From Opitutia bacterium (lineage in GTDB: Bacteria > Verrucomicrobiota > Verrucomicrobiia > Opitutales > Opitutaceae), in NCBI GenBank assembly GCA_947453695.1, contig CANGHW010000010.1, positions 1-64,000 on the forward strand: 64,000 bases of DNA, read 5' to 3'. The notes beneath the pieces are model-generated. The model saw only the letters and a program-made list of their open reading frames with translations. It ran no database searches and was not told the DNA's origin. The position numbers and the translations under genes are program-made. How positions within the stretch are numbered: the stretch's first letter is position 1; each line of letters begins with the position of its first letter. Below are positions 38,967 through 49,900 of the stretch, piece by piece.

Positions 38967-41900
38967 GCACGGCGAAAGCGGCGGCGGACGCAAATGCAGT
39001 GGCAATCACGGCAGTGGCGGGGCGTTTTCCAGGGGCGCGGACTGTGGAGGAATTTTGGGCGAACCTGCGGGCGGGCAAGGAATCGGTGCACTTTTTCACG
39101 GACGACGAGTTGCGCGCGGCGGGCGTGGACGAAGCGTGGCTCGCCGATCCCCACAATGTGAAGGCGCGGCCGCGGCTGGAGGACATCGATCAGTTTGACG
39201 CGGCGTTTTTCGGCATTCCGCCGAGCGAAGCGGAATGGATGGACCCGCAGCATCGGCTCTTCCTCGAGGTGGCGCACGAAGCGCTGGAGCGCGCGGCGAT
39301 CGCGCCAGACCAGTTCGACGGGCTGATCGGAGTGTTCGGCGCGGCGGCGACGAGTTCATATTTGTTGGGCAATCTCAACGGGCATCCGCGCGCAGCGGCG
39401 GCGGGGGCGGCGCTGGGCACGGGGAACTTCCCGGATTTTCTGGCGACACGGGTGAGCTACAAACTGAACCTGCGCGGTCCGGCGTATGCGTTGCAGACGG
39501 CGTGCTCGGGGTCGCTCGTCGCGGTGCACGTGGCGGCGCAGAGTCTCTTGAATTTCGAGTGCGATGCGGCGCTGGCGGGCGGCGCGGTGGTGAATGTGCC
39601 GCAGGACACGGGATATCGGTATACCGAGGACGGCGTCGTTTCCCCCGACGGACACTGCCGGCCCTTTGACGCGGCGGCGCGCGGCACAATTTTTGGCAGT
39701 GGCGTAGGCGTCGTGGTGCTGCGCCGGCTGGCGGATGCGGTGCGCGACGGAGACCGTATCCTCGCGGTCTTGCGGGGCTCGGCGCTGAACAACGACGGGG
39801 CGATGAAGGCGGGCTTCACCGCGCCGGCCGTGAGCGGACAGGCGGAGGTGATCGGGGAAGCGCTGGCCAACGCGGGCGTGAGCGCGGACGAAATCAGCTA
39901 TGTTGAAGCGCACGGGACCGCGACGCCGCTGGGCGATCCGATCGAGGTGGCGGCGTTGACGCAGGCGTTTCGCGAGTCGACGCAGCGACGCGGGTTTTGC
40001 GCGCTGGGTTCGGTAAAATCGAACATCGGCCATCTCGATGCGGCCGGCGGCGTGGCGGGTCTGATCAAGACCGTGCTCGCGCTGCAGCACGGCGAACTGC
40101 CCGCGACCCTGCATTTCAAAACGCCGAATCCGAAGATCGATTTTGCCAGCAGTCCGTTTTTCGTGAACGCGCAACTGACGCCGTGGGTGCGGCCGGCGGG
40201 AGGCTTGCGGCGTGCGGGCGTGAGTGCGTTTGGCGTCGGCGGGACCAATGTGCACGTAATTTTGGAGGAAGCCCCGCGCGAGATGGCGGGGGCGATCCCG
40301 GGCGCGGGCACGGGTTCAAACGCCGCAACCGGGCGCCCCTGGGAGTTGCTGGTCATTTCGGCCCGGAGCGAAGCGGCGCTCGAGGACGCGACGAAACAAT
40401 TGGCCACGCGCCTCGGCGAGGCGGAAGCACCGATTTTGGCGGCGACGGCAGAAGCACTGCGAACGGGTCGAAGGGGGTTTGAATTTCGGCGGGCGGTGGT
40501 GGCGGCGAATGCCAGCGAGGCGGCGGCGGCCCTCACGGCGAAGGATGCCGCCCGCGTGGCGACCGGGCGGGTGAAGCCCGGGGCACGCGAAGTGGCGTTT
40601 TTATTTCCCGGACAAGGGGCGCAAGCGCTCAACATGGGGCGGGAAATGGCGGCCACGGAGCCGGTTTTTCGTCAGGCGTTCGACCGGTGCATCGAGCTTT
40701 TTCGCCCGCTCCTGGGAGTCGATTTGCGCGCGGTGATCCATCCGGCCGGAGCGGCGGACGAGGCCGCGGAGGTGCGGTTGCGGCGGACGGACTTCGCGCA
40801 ACCGGCGTTGTTCGCGGTTGAATATGCGCTCGCGCAGCAATGGATCGCGTGGGGCGTGCGGCCGGCAGCCTTGCTGGGGCATAGCCTGGGCGAGGTGACG
40901 GCGGCGTGCGTGGCGGGGGTGTTTTCGCTAGAGGACGCGGTTCGGTTGGTGGCGGCACGCGGGCGCTTGATGCAGGCGCTGCCGGAAGGTGCATTGCTGG
41001 CGGTGACGCTGTCGCCGACGCAAGTGAAGGCGTATCTCTCGCCGTCGCTTTCGCTGGCAATCGTGAATGGTCCCACGGCGTGCGTCGTCGCGGGCGGAGT
41101 GACGGTGATCGCAGCGCTGGAAGACCGGCTGCGGGGCGAAGGAGTAATGGCGCGGCGGTTGCCGACGTCGCAAGCGTTTCAATCGCACCTGATGGAGCCG
41201 GTCGTGGCCCCACTGGCAGCGGAGTTACGCAGCATGACGCTGCGAGCGCCGAAGGTGCCGATGCTGTCAAATGTGACGGGGCGCTGGCTCACAGCAGCCG
41301 AGGCGACCGATCCCGGCTACTGGGCACGGCAGGTGCGGCAGACGGTTTATTTTGGCGACGGGTTGCGCGAGCTGGCGAAGGAGCCGAACCGATTGTTTGT
41401 GGAAGTCGGTCCGGGGCGTATCCTCGCTGGCCTAACACGGCCGAATCTTGACCCGGCCGACGGCCGCAGCGCGTGGGCCTCGTGGCCGGACGCGCGGGAA
41501 CGAAAATCAGAAGCCGCAACGATGCTCAGCACGCTGGGTCGCCTGTGGATCGCGGGGGTGCACGTCGACTGGCGCGGGGTGCGCGGCGCGGCGGCGCGGC
41601 GGTGTGCAGAGCTGCCGACCTATCCCTTCGAGCGACGCCGCCATTGGATCGATCCGGTGCGGGCGACGGACGGCGCCCGCGAGGGCGCGGCAAAACGGCG
41701 GATGCCGATGGACCGCTGGTTCTACGTGCCGACGTGGAAGCAATCCACGGCACGAGTTGCAACCGGACCGGCTCCGGCGGGAGCGGCGTGGATCGTAACG
41801 CTGGACCAAGGCGGGGTCGGAGGTGCCGTGGCAGAGCGCTGGCGCGCGGCGGGGCGGACAGTGGTGACAGGGGCAAACGGCGGCACGGGGACCTGGTCCG

Positions 41901-43369
41901 AGTTGGTGCAAAAAGCGGGCGCGGACGGGCGGCGAATCGCGGGAATCGTCGCGACGGATTTCTTGGACGCTGCGGACGAAGCGGCGGCGCGCGAAGTGTT
42001 TCACCGTCTGAACGGACTGGCGGCGGCGTGGGTGGCGGCGGGCGGGACGGAGCCGTTGCGGCTGCTACTCGTGACGGCCGGCGTGCACGGAGTGTTGGCG
42101 AGCGATGCGGTGCGGCCCGGCGGGGCACTGGCGGCGGGTCCGGCCCAAGTGTGGCCGTGCGAAATGCCCCTGATCGATGCGCGGCACGTGGACCTCGCCG
42201 CCGGGGAACCGGCGGAGACAGCGGGCGCGCAACTCGACGCGGAGATGTCACTCGGCGACGGGGCGCGGTTGGCGGCGTGGCGGGCGGGCGGGCGCTGGGT
42301 GCCGCACTTCGAGCCGGTCGCGATGCCGCTCCCGGAGACGGGTGTGACTGCAGTGCGATCGCGTGCGGTGATTGTCATTACCGGCGGTTTCGGAGGCATT
42401 GGCATTGTTTTGGCGGAGACACTGGCTCGCACGGCGCAGGCGCGGCTGGTGCTCGTGAGCCGGCGCGGGGGCGCGGGCCAGGGCGAGGTGATCGCAAAAC
42501 TTACGGCGCTCGGCGGCGAAGTAATGGCATTGGCGGCCGATGTCAGCCTGGACGAGGCGTGGCGGGGAATATTCGCCGCGGCGGAGGCGAAATGGGGCGA
42601 AGTTCATGCAGTGATCCATGCGGCGGGAGTGCCTGGACGCACGGTCGCGGCGCTCAAAACGCGTGCAGACGCGGAGGCCGTGTGGGCGCCGAAGCTCGGG
42701 GGCATGGCGGGATTGGCAGAGGCGGCAGCGGCGCGACGGCTGGATTTCGTGCTCCTGTGTTCGTCGCTCGCAGTGTGGTCGGGCAGCGTGGGGCAGAGCG
42801 ATTACGTGGCGGCGAACGCGATGCTCGACGCGCAGGCGGCGGTGCTGGCGGCGCGCGGAGTGCCGGCGATGACGATCAACTGGGATCTCTGGAGCGGAGT
42901 CGGCATGGGCAGTGCGGAGGCCAAGGGAGCGGAGTTCGCAATCCGGGCGACCGAGGGCGGCGACGTGTTGCAACGGCTGCTGGCGACGCCGCGGGGTCGC
43001 GTGATGGTGTCGACGGGAGAACTGCCCGGGCGTTTTCTGCACGACTACGCGGCGCGGCAAGACGCGACCGTGACGGCGGCGGCGCGGCACCCACGGCCGG
43101 CCCTGGCGACCGAGTTTACCGAGCCCGCGGCGGGACTGGAGCGAGAGCTGGCAGACCAATGGGCGGCGGTGCTCGGGCTGGAGCGCGTGGGCGCGGAGGA
43201 CAATTTTTTCGAACTGGGCGGCGATTCGCTATCCGCGTTGCAGGCAATCGCCGCGCTGAAGGCCGCGCGGGGCGTGACGGTGGCGGTGGTCGAGCTCTAT
43301 GACGCACCGACGCCGCGACGGCTGGCGACGGCGATCAGCAGTGCAGCGGGCAAGCTTTCGCCGAACTGA
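38963..43369 (+). CDS. Type I PKS: KS-AT(atypical)-KR-ACP
   Basis: KS TACSGS; AT FPGQGAQ, GHSLGE but QAFQS; KR TGGFGGIG, SSLAVWSGSVGQSDYVAAN; ACP GGDSL. Confidence 0.95.
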   Translation: MSTAKAAADANAVAITAVAGRFPGARTVEEFWANLRAGKESVHFFTDDELRAAGVDEAWLADPHNVKARPRLEDIDQFDAAFFGIPPSEAEWMDPQHRLFLEVAHEALERAAIAPDQFDGLIGVFGAAATSSYLLGNLNGHPRAAAAGAALGTGNFPDFLATRVSYKLNLRGPAYALQTACSGSLVAVHVAAQSLLNFECDAALAGGAVVNVPQDTGYRYTEDGVVSPDGHCRPFDAAARGTIFGSGVGVVVLRRLADAVRDGDRILAVLRGSALNNDGAMKAGFTAPAVSGQAEVIGEALANAGVSADEISYVEAHGTATPLGDPIEVAALTQAFRESTQRRGFCALGSVKSNIGHLDAAGGVAGLIKTVLALQHGELPATLHFKTPNPKIDFASSPFFVNAQLTPWVRPAGGLRRAGVSAFGVGGTNVHVILEEAPREMAGAIPGAGTGSNAATGRPWELLVISARSEAALEDATKQLATRLGEAEAPILAATAEALRTGRRGFEFRRAVVAANASEAAAALTAKDAARVATGRVKPGAREVAFLFPGQGAQALNMGREMAATEPVFRQAFDRCIELFRPLLGVDLRAVIHPAGAADEAAEVRLRRTDFAQPALFAVEYALAQQWIAWGVRPAALLGHSLGEVTAACVAGVFSLEDAVRLVAARGRLMQALPEGALLAVTLSPTQVKAYLSPSLSLAIVNGPTACVVAGGVTVIAALEDRLRGEGVMARRLPTSQAFQSHLMEPVVAPLAAELRSMTLRAPKVPMLSNVTGRWLTAAEATDPGYWARQVRQTVYFGDGLRELAKEPNRLFVEVGPGRILAGLTRPNLDPADGRSAWASWPDARERKSEAATMLSTLGRLWIAGVHVDWRGVRGAAARRCAELPTYPFERRRHWIDPVRATDGAREGAAKRRMPMDRWFYVPTWKQSTARVATGPAPAGAAWIVTLDQGGVGGAVAERWRAAGRTVVTGANGGTGTWSELVQKAGADGRRIAGIVATDFLDAADEAAAREVFHRLNGLAAAWVAAGGTEPLRLLLVTAGVHGVLASDAVRPGGALAAGPAQVWPCEMPLIDARHVDLAAGEPAETAGAQLDAEMSLGDGARLAAWRAGGRWVPHFEPVAMPLPETGVTAVRSRAVIVITGGFGGIGIVLAETLARTAQARLVLVSRRGGAGQGEVIAKLTALGGEVMALAADVSLDEAWRGIFAAAEAKWGEVHAVIHAAGVPGRTVAALKTRADAEAVWAPKLGGMAGLAEAAAARRLDFVLLCSSLAVWSGSVGQSDYVAANAMLDAQAAVLAARGVPAMTINWDLWSGVGMGSAEAKGAEFAIRATEGGDVLQRLLATPRGRVMVSTGELPGRFLHDYAARQDATVTAAARHPRPALATEFTEPAAGLERELADQWAAVLGLERVGAEDNFFELGGDSLSALQAIAALKAARGVTVAVVELYDAPTPRRLATAISSAAGKLSPN

Positions 43370-43537
43370 GAATAGGTCGAAGCGGTTTCCCTCAGTGCGG
43401 AGAGCCGGGGCCGCAGAGCAAAATCTTCCGCACGACGGCAGGAGCCCTCGCGAGTGGACTCCCCGTTTGGCTCGAGGTATCCGCGCGCGGTCTGCTGTCG
43501 TTGATCGACTGCGTCGTTACAGCTGAAACCGAAAAAA

Positions 43538-43672
43538 CTACCTACCCTCGGTCGGCGACAGGAGTCGCTGGGCACCAAGCGCCCACCCGACCGCGCTTCC
43601 AATCACCGGCGCCAACAACGCACCAAGCCACCCCTTCGTCGTTGCCGTAGAAGGGCTCAGAGACGGACCCAT
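43538..43672 (-). other. Possible 44-aa hydrophobic small ORF in the intergenic gap
   Basis: MGPSLSPSTATTKGWLGALLAPVIGSAVGWALGAQRLLSPTEGR*; no RBS or homology checked. Confidence 0.2.
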
Positions 43673-43994
43673 TTCGATTCCCGGGGCGCTCTCCCGGTTC
43701 GCGAATTCGTCCCTGCGGGAGTTCCCACCTCAACACCATCAACCCGCGATAAACGGAGGGGAACCAATCGATATCATCACTCCGTGCCACACTCAAAATC
43801 ACGGCGGAGACACCGGTGCCACGCTCCGCGTGGGGACCAACGCGTGCACGATCTTCCGACGTTACGTTTCGGCAACGTGCCCGGTGGGTCAGGCAAACGA
43901 AAACTCCCCACGTTTCCGCACGATAACGAGATCTGGGCTTGGCGCTTGTGCGACAGCTGTTTTAGTCGGGGCTCTTTGGTTCAAAAATTCCGCC

Positions 43995-46900
43995 ATGATT
44001 TCTCCCGCCCCCGGTTCCCTTGATCCCGCCAAACACGTTGCCATCGTCGGCATGCAGCTCCGTTTCCCGGGTGCCACGACGCTCGCGGAATTCTGGCAAA
44101 ACCTGCGCAACGGGGTGGAGTCGATCCAGTTTTTCACCGAAGAGGAATTATTGGCGGCGGGCTTTCACGCCGGGCTCTTGCGCAATCCGGCGTTTGTCCG
44201 GGCGAATCCGAATCTCGGAGACACGGCGGGCTTCGATCCCGCGTTTTTCGGCTTCACGCCGCGCGAGGCCGAGGTGATCGATCCGCAAATCCGGCTGATG
44301 CTGGAGTGCTCGTGGTGCGCGCTGGAAGATGCCGGTTGGGAAGCGGACCGGTTTCCGGGCCGCATCGGGGTGTTCATGGGGGCGAACATCAGCAATTATT
44401 TCATGGCAAATTTGCTGCCGCAGATCGAGGAGCTGACGGCCGGACAGGGCGAGATCTCGGCGCTGACGTTGTTCAACGACCGCGATTCGCTGGCGACAAT
44501 CGTCTCCTATAAACTGAATCTCAAGGGGCCGAGCGTAACGGTGCAGACGTATTGTTCGACGTCGCTCGTGGCGGTGCATCTCGGCTGTCAGAGTCTGCTC
44601 GGCGGCGATTGCGAGATGGTGCTGGCCGGCGGAGTGTCGTTGAACAACGAAGCGGTTGCGGGTTACACCTACACCGAGGGCGGCATCAAGTCGCAAGACG
44701 GACATTGCCGGACCTTCGACGCGGCGGCGAGTGGCACGGTCTTCGGCAACGGTGTCGGCGTGGTCGTGTTGAAACGGCTCGACCGCGCGCTGGCCGACGG
44801 CGACACGATCCACGCGGTTATCCGCGGTTCGGCGATCAACAACGACGGCGCGATCAAGGCCGGCTACACGGCGCCGAGCGTGCAGGGTCAGATCGAATCC
44901 ATCTCGGCGGCCATCGCGCGGGCGGACGTCGATCCGGAGACAATCGGCTTCGTCGAGGCGCACGGCACGGCGACGCTGGTGGGCGATCCGATCGAGGTGA
45001 CGGCGCTGACGCAGGCGTTTGACGCGGCGGGCGCGAAGCGGCGGCAGTATTGCGCGCTGGGTTCGGCGAAGACCAATTTCGGACACCTCGACCGGGCGGC
45101 GGGCGTGGCGGGGCTGATGAAGACGGCGCTGACGGTGCGCGAAGGCCTGATCCCGCCGTCCCTGCACTATGTGCAGGCCAATCCGAAAATCGATTTCGAG
45201 AGCAGTCCATTTTTCGTTAATACGAAGCTGCGCCCGTGGGAAAGTCAGGGCGGGCCGCGGCGCGGGTTGATCTGCTCGCTGGGCGTCGGAGGGACGAACG
45301 CTCACGCGATCGTCGAGGAGCCGCCGGCGCGCGCGCCGTCCGGGCCGTCGCGACCGGTGCAGTTGGTCGTCGTGTCGGCGCGCTCGGAGAGCGGACTCGG
45401 CGCCGCGACCGACCAGCTGGTGAAATTTTTGAACCAGAATCCGGATGTGCCGCTGGCGGACGTAGCCTTCACGCTGCAGAATGGCCGGAAGGTTTTCAGT
45501 CAGCGGCGGATCGCGGTGGGGCGCGACGCGGCAGAGATCGTGGCGGCGCTGGAAGGGCGGGCCGCGGGGCAGAGCCACTCGGGCGCGGCGGCGGGCACGA
45601 AGCGGCCGGTGGCATTCATGTTTCCGGGGCAGGGCGCGCAGTATGTCGGCATGGGGCGCGAGCTCTACGAAGGTGAAACGGTGTTTCGCGCCGAAGTGGA
45701 CCGCTGCGCCGCAGTGTTGCGTCCGTTGCTCGGGCTCGATCTGCGCACGGTGATTTATCCGGCGCCGGCGGCGGCGGCGGGAGCGGCGGAACAGCTGAAA
45801 CAAACGGCGCTGACGCAGCCGGCGTTGTTTACCGTCGAATACGCGCTCGCGCGCCTGTGGCAGAGCTGGGGGGTGCAACCCGAGGCAATGATCGGTCACA
45901 GCATCGGAGAATACGTGGCGGCGACGCTCGCGGGCGTGTTTGCCGTCGAGGACGCGTTAGCCCTGGTGGCAGCGCGCGGGCGGTTGATGCAGAGTTTGCC
46001 GGCCGGCGAAATGTTGGCGGTGCCGTTGCCGGAGTCGGAAGTGCTGCCCCTGCTCGGGGTGGAGCTCTCGCTCGCGGCGGTCAATGCGCCGGCGAGCTGC
46101 GTTGCATCGGGGCCGGCGGCGGCGGTGGCGGCGCTGGAGCGGGCGTTGCAGGCGAAGGGCGTCGAAGCGCGGCGGTTGCAGACCTCGCATGCGTTCCACT
46201 CGCGCATGATGGATCCAATTCTGGCAGAGTTTACCGCGTTGGTAGCGAACGTGAAACGCAGCGCGCCCACGCTGCCGTATATTTCGAATCTCACGGGCAC
46301 ATGGGTCACGGCGGCGCAGGCGACGGATCCGGCTTATTGGGCGCAGCACTTGCGCGGCGCGGTGCGGTTTACCGACGGCGTGGCGGAGCTGCTCAAGAGC
46401 GGCACACGCGTGGCCCTTGAAGTCGGGCCAGGCCGGACGCTCGCGACGCTCGCGCGGCAGCGGCCGGAGCTGGCGGCGCAGGGTGCGGCGATCACGACGT
46501 TGCGGCACGCGCAGGAAAAAACATCGGACGCGGTGCACGTGCTGGGGGCGCTGGGTAAACTCTGGATCGCGGGCGTCGAGATCGACTGGACCGGCTTTTC
46601 GGCGGGCGAGCAGCGGCGGCGCGTGCCACTGCCGACGTATCAATTCGAGCGGCAACGTTATTGGGTGCAACAGAAGGCGATCGCACTCCCATCGGCGGGG
46701 GCGGCGGCACCGGCGGCGTTTGTGCGGCATGCGGATTTGGCGGATTGGTTTTACGCGCCAGTGTGGCGCGAGACGCCGGCGGCGGCGAGCGCGGCGACGG
46801 CCGGCAACCAGTGGCTGGTGCTGGCGGATGCGGGTCCGCTGCGCGACGCACTGGTGACGCAGCTGCGCGCCGAAGGCCGGCAGGTGACGCTGGCGGAGAC

Positions 46901-49900
46901 CGGCGCGGCGTTCTCCCTGGTGGACGACGGACACTATGTGCTCGACCCGTCAAAGAAGGACGAGATCGCGATGTTGTTTTCGCTGCTGCGGGGCGAGCAA
47001 CGCTGGCCGGACGTGATCGTGCACGCCTGGACCGAGCAGCCGGCCGCAGGCGCGGCGTTGGCAAATTTTGAACGAACGCAGGCGCGCGGTTTTCACAGCC
47101 TGCTCGCACTGGCACAGGTGTTGGGCGACGAAAATCTGACCCAGCCGCTGCGGCTGGGCGTCGTGACCAACCGGATGCAGAGCGTGACCGGCGAACCGAT
47201 CGTCGGGCCGGAGCGGGCGACGGTGCTCGGGCCATGCAAGGTGATCGCGCAGGAATATCCGGAAATTGCGAGCGCGGGCATCGACGTGGCCGGAACGCCG
47301 GCCGAGATGGCCGCGGCGGTGCTCGCCGAACTGGGTGCCGTGCCACGCGAGCCCGTGGTGGCATGGCGTGGGGCGACACGTTTCGTCCAACAGTTCGAAG
47401 CGCAACGCCTCGGGGCGCCGGGTGCGAAGGTCCCACTATTGAAGACCGGTGGAGTTTACCTGATCACGGGCGGACTCGGGGGCATCGGACTGAAAGTGGC
47501 TGAGTGGCTCGCGCGGACGGTGCAGGCGAAGCTTGTGTTGACCAATCGTTCGGCATTGCCCGCGAAAACCGAATGGGCGGCGTGGGTGAAAACTCACGGT
47601 GCGGAGGACCGCGTGAGCCGGCGCATCGCGAGCGTGCAGCAGCTCGAGGCGCTGGGGGCGGAAGTGTTGCTCACGACGGCGGACACGGCAGATCTCGCCG
47701 CCATGAGTGCGGCGGTAGCGGAGGCACGCGCGCGTTTCGGCAGGATCGACGGCGTGATGCACGCGGCCGGTGTCGCGGGCGACGGCGTAATCCAATTGAA
47801 GGAAAAGAAAACGGCGGCGGGGGTCATTGATGCCAAGATCAAGGGCGCGCTCGTGCTCGAAGCCGTGCTCAAGGATACTCCGCCGGATTTCGTGGTGCAC
47901 TACTCGTCGATCGCCGCGGTGGTCGGCGGCTTCGGCCAAGTGGACTACTGCGGGGCAAACTCGGGGCTCGATGTGCTCGCGCGGGCGGCGACGCTCGCCG
48001 GCGGGCCGACGACAATTTCGATCAACTGGGACGCGTGGTCCGAGGTGGGCATGGCGGTCGAGACGGTGGCGCGGCCGAAGGCGGCGGCGGCCGCGAAATT
48101 GGCGGCGGAGTTCAAGCCGGTGGAACACCCGTTGTTCCAGCGCTGCCGAATCAAAGGCGACGTGATCGAATACGTCGGGACGTTTTCAACGGAAGGGCCG
48201 TGGTTGATCACGGACCACGAACTTTTCGGCAAGCCGACACTCCCGGGCACCGCGTATCTGGAGCTGGTGCGGGCAGCGTTTGCGCGACACGTCACGGCGG
48301 AGAGCTACACCTTTTCGGACATGTATATCCTCGCGACCTTTTCAGTGGAGCCGGGACAACCGCGGGAACTGCACACCGTTTTGACCAAGGCCGGGGATGG
48401 ATACGAGTTTACGGTAAAGAGTCTCGCCGCCCCTGGCACGGACGAATGGGTGGAGCACTCGCGCGGCACCATCACACCCGGCACGGACCGGCCGCAGCAG
48501 ACGCATGATCTGGCGGCGATCACGGCGCGCTGCAAAGGGGAGTTTCACGATCTAAAGGCGGCGGACAACATCGTCCCCGGCGAACTGCGCCAGCAGGCCG
48601 GCCATCTGCGGGTGGGCGCGCGCTGGATGACGCCCGACTGGGTCCGCATGGGCGAACTCGAGGGCACCAGCAGTCAGCGCCTCGCCGACGCCTACGTGGG
48701 GGATCTCGCGATGCACCCGTTGCATCCCGGCATGCTGGATTTGACCGCATTTTTCCCGTTCAAGGCGGTTGGAGTGAATGTGCCGTTCTCGCACCGGGTG
48801 GTGCACGTCTACGGCCCGCTAACGCCGCGCATCCAGAGCACAATCAAACAGCACGACGACATGATGGCGGACCGCCAGACGTTGAATTTCGACGTTTGGT
48901 ATTGCGACGAGGCGGGTCGCGAGCTCGTGGTGTTCGAAGATTATCTATTGAAACGCGTCGGAGCGCGCGGCGCGCCGCAAGGCGAAGCCGACCGCTTTCC
49001 GTTTCTGCCGGGCGCGGAAAACTTCCAGGTCAATATGGCAGCCCTCGGCGAACTCGACACCCTCGCGCCCGCACCGTGCGCGCGCGTGGAGCCGGGCGAA
49101 GGGCAGATCGAAGTGCAGATGCATGCGGCCGGCCTGAACTTCAAGGACGTGCTGCGTGCGCTCGGCATGTTGTCGTCGGATCACGATGCCGGTCTAGCAA
49201 TCGGCTTCGGCGGCGAAGGCGCGGGAGTCGTGGTGCGCACCGGACCGGGCGTCACGGAGTTTGCGCCGGGAGATCGCGTAATCGTGATGGGCTCGAAGTG
49301 CTTCGCCGGTTTTCTGACGGTGCCGGCGCAAGCGGCGGCGCCGTTGGTGGACGGCGTGGGCTTCGAGGATGCGGCGACCATTCCGCTCGTGTTTCTCACC
49401 GCGCACTACGCCCTGCACGTGCAGGGCCGGCTGGCGAAGGGCGAAAAAGTGCTCATCCATGCGGCGGCGGGCGGCGTGGGGCTGGCCGCGATCCAATGTG
49501 CGCAACGCGTCGGCGCCGAAGTTTTTGCAACGGCGGGCAGCGCGCAAAAACGCGACTACGTAAAATCGCTCGGCGTGAAGCACGTCTTCGATTCACGATC
49601 GTTGTCGTTTGCGGACGATGTAATGAAGGCGACGGGCGGGCAGGGAGTGGACGTCGTCTTGAATTCGCTCGCGGGCGAATTCATCGCGAAAGGCCTCGGT
49701 GTGCTCACGCAGTTCGGACGTTTCCTCGAAATCGGTGCGCGCGACATTTACCAAAACAGCCAGCTCGGACTGCGGCCGTTTGCGAACAACCTCTCGTTTA
49801 TGGCCATCGAACTCGGGCCGGTGATGCTGCGACGACCGGCCTTCGTGCGGGAGATGCTCAACGAGATCATGGGCTATTTCCGCACGGGGCAGTTCAAGCC

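Noticed and set aside
43830-43994. N-terminal extension of the 2228-aa PKS ORF
   Set aside because: No KS homology before MISPAPGSLDPAKHVAIVGMQLRFPG; start placed at ATG 43995.
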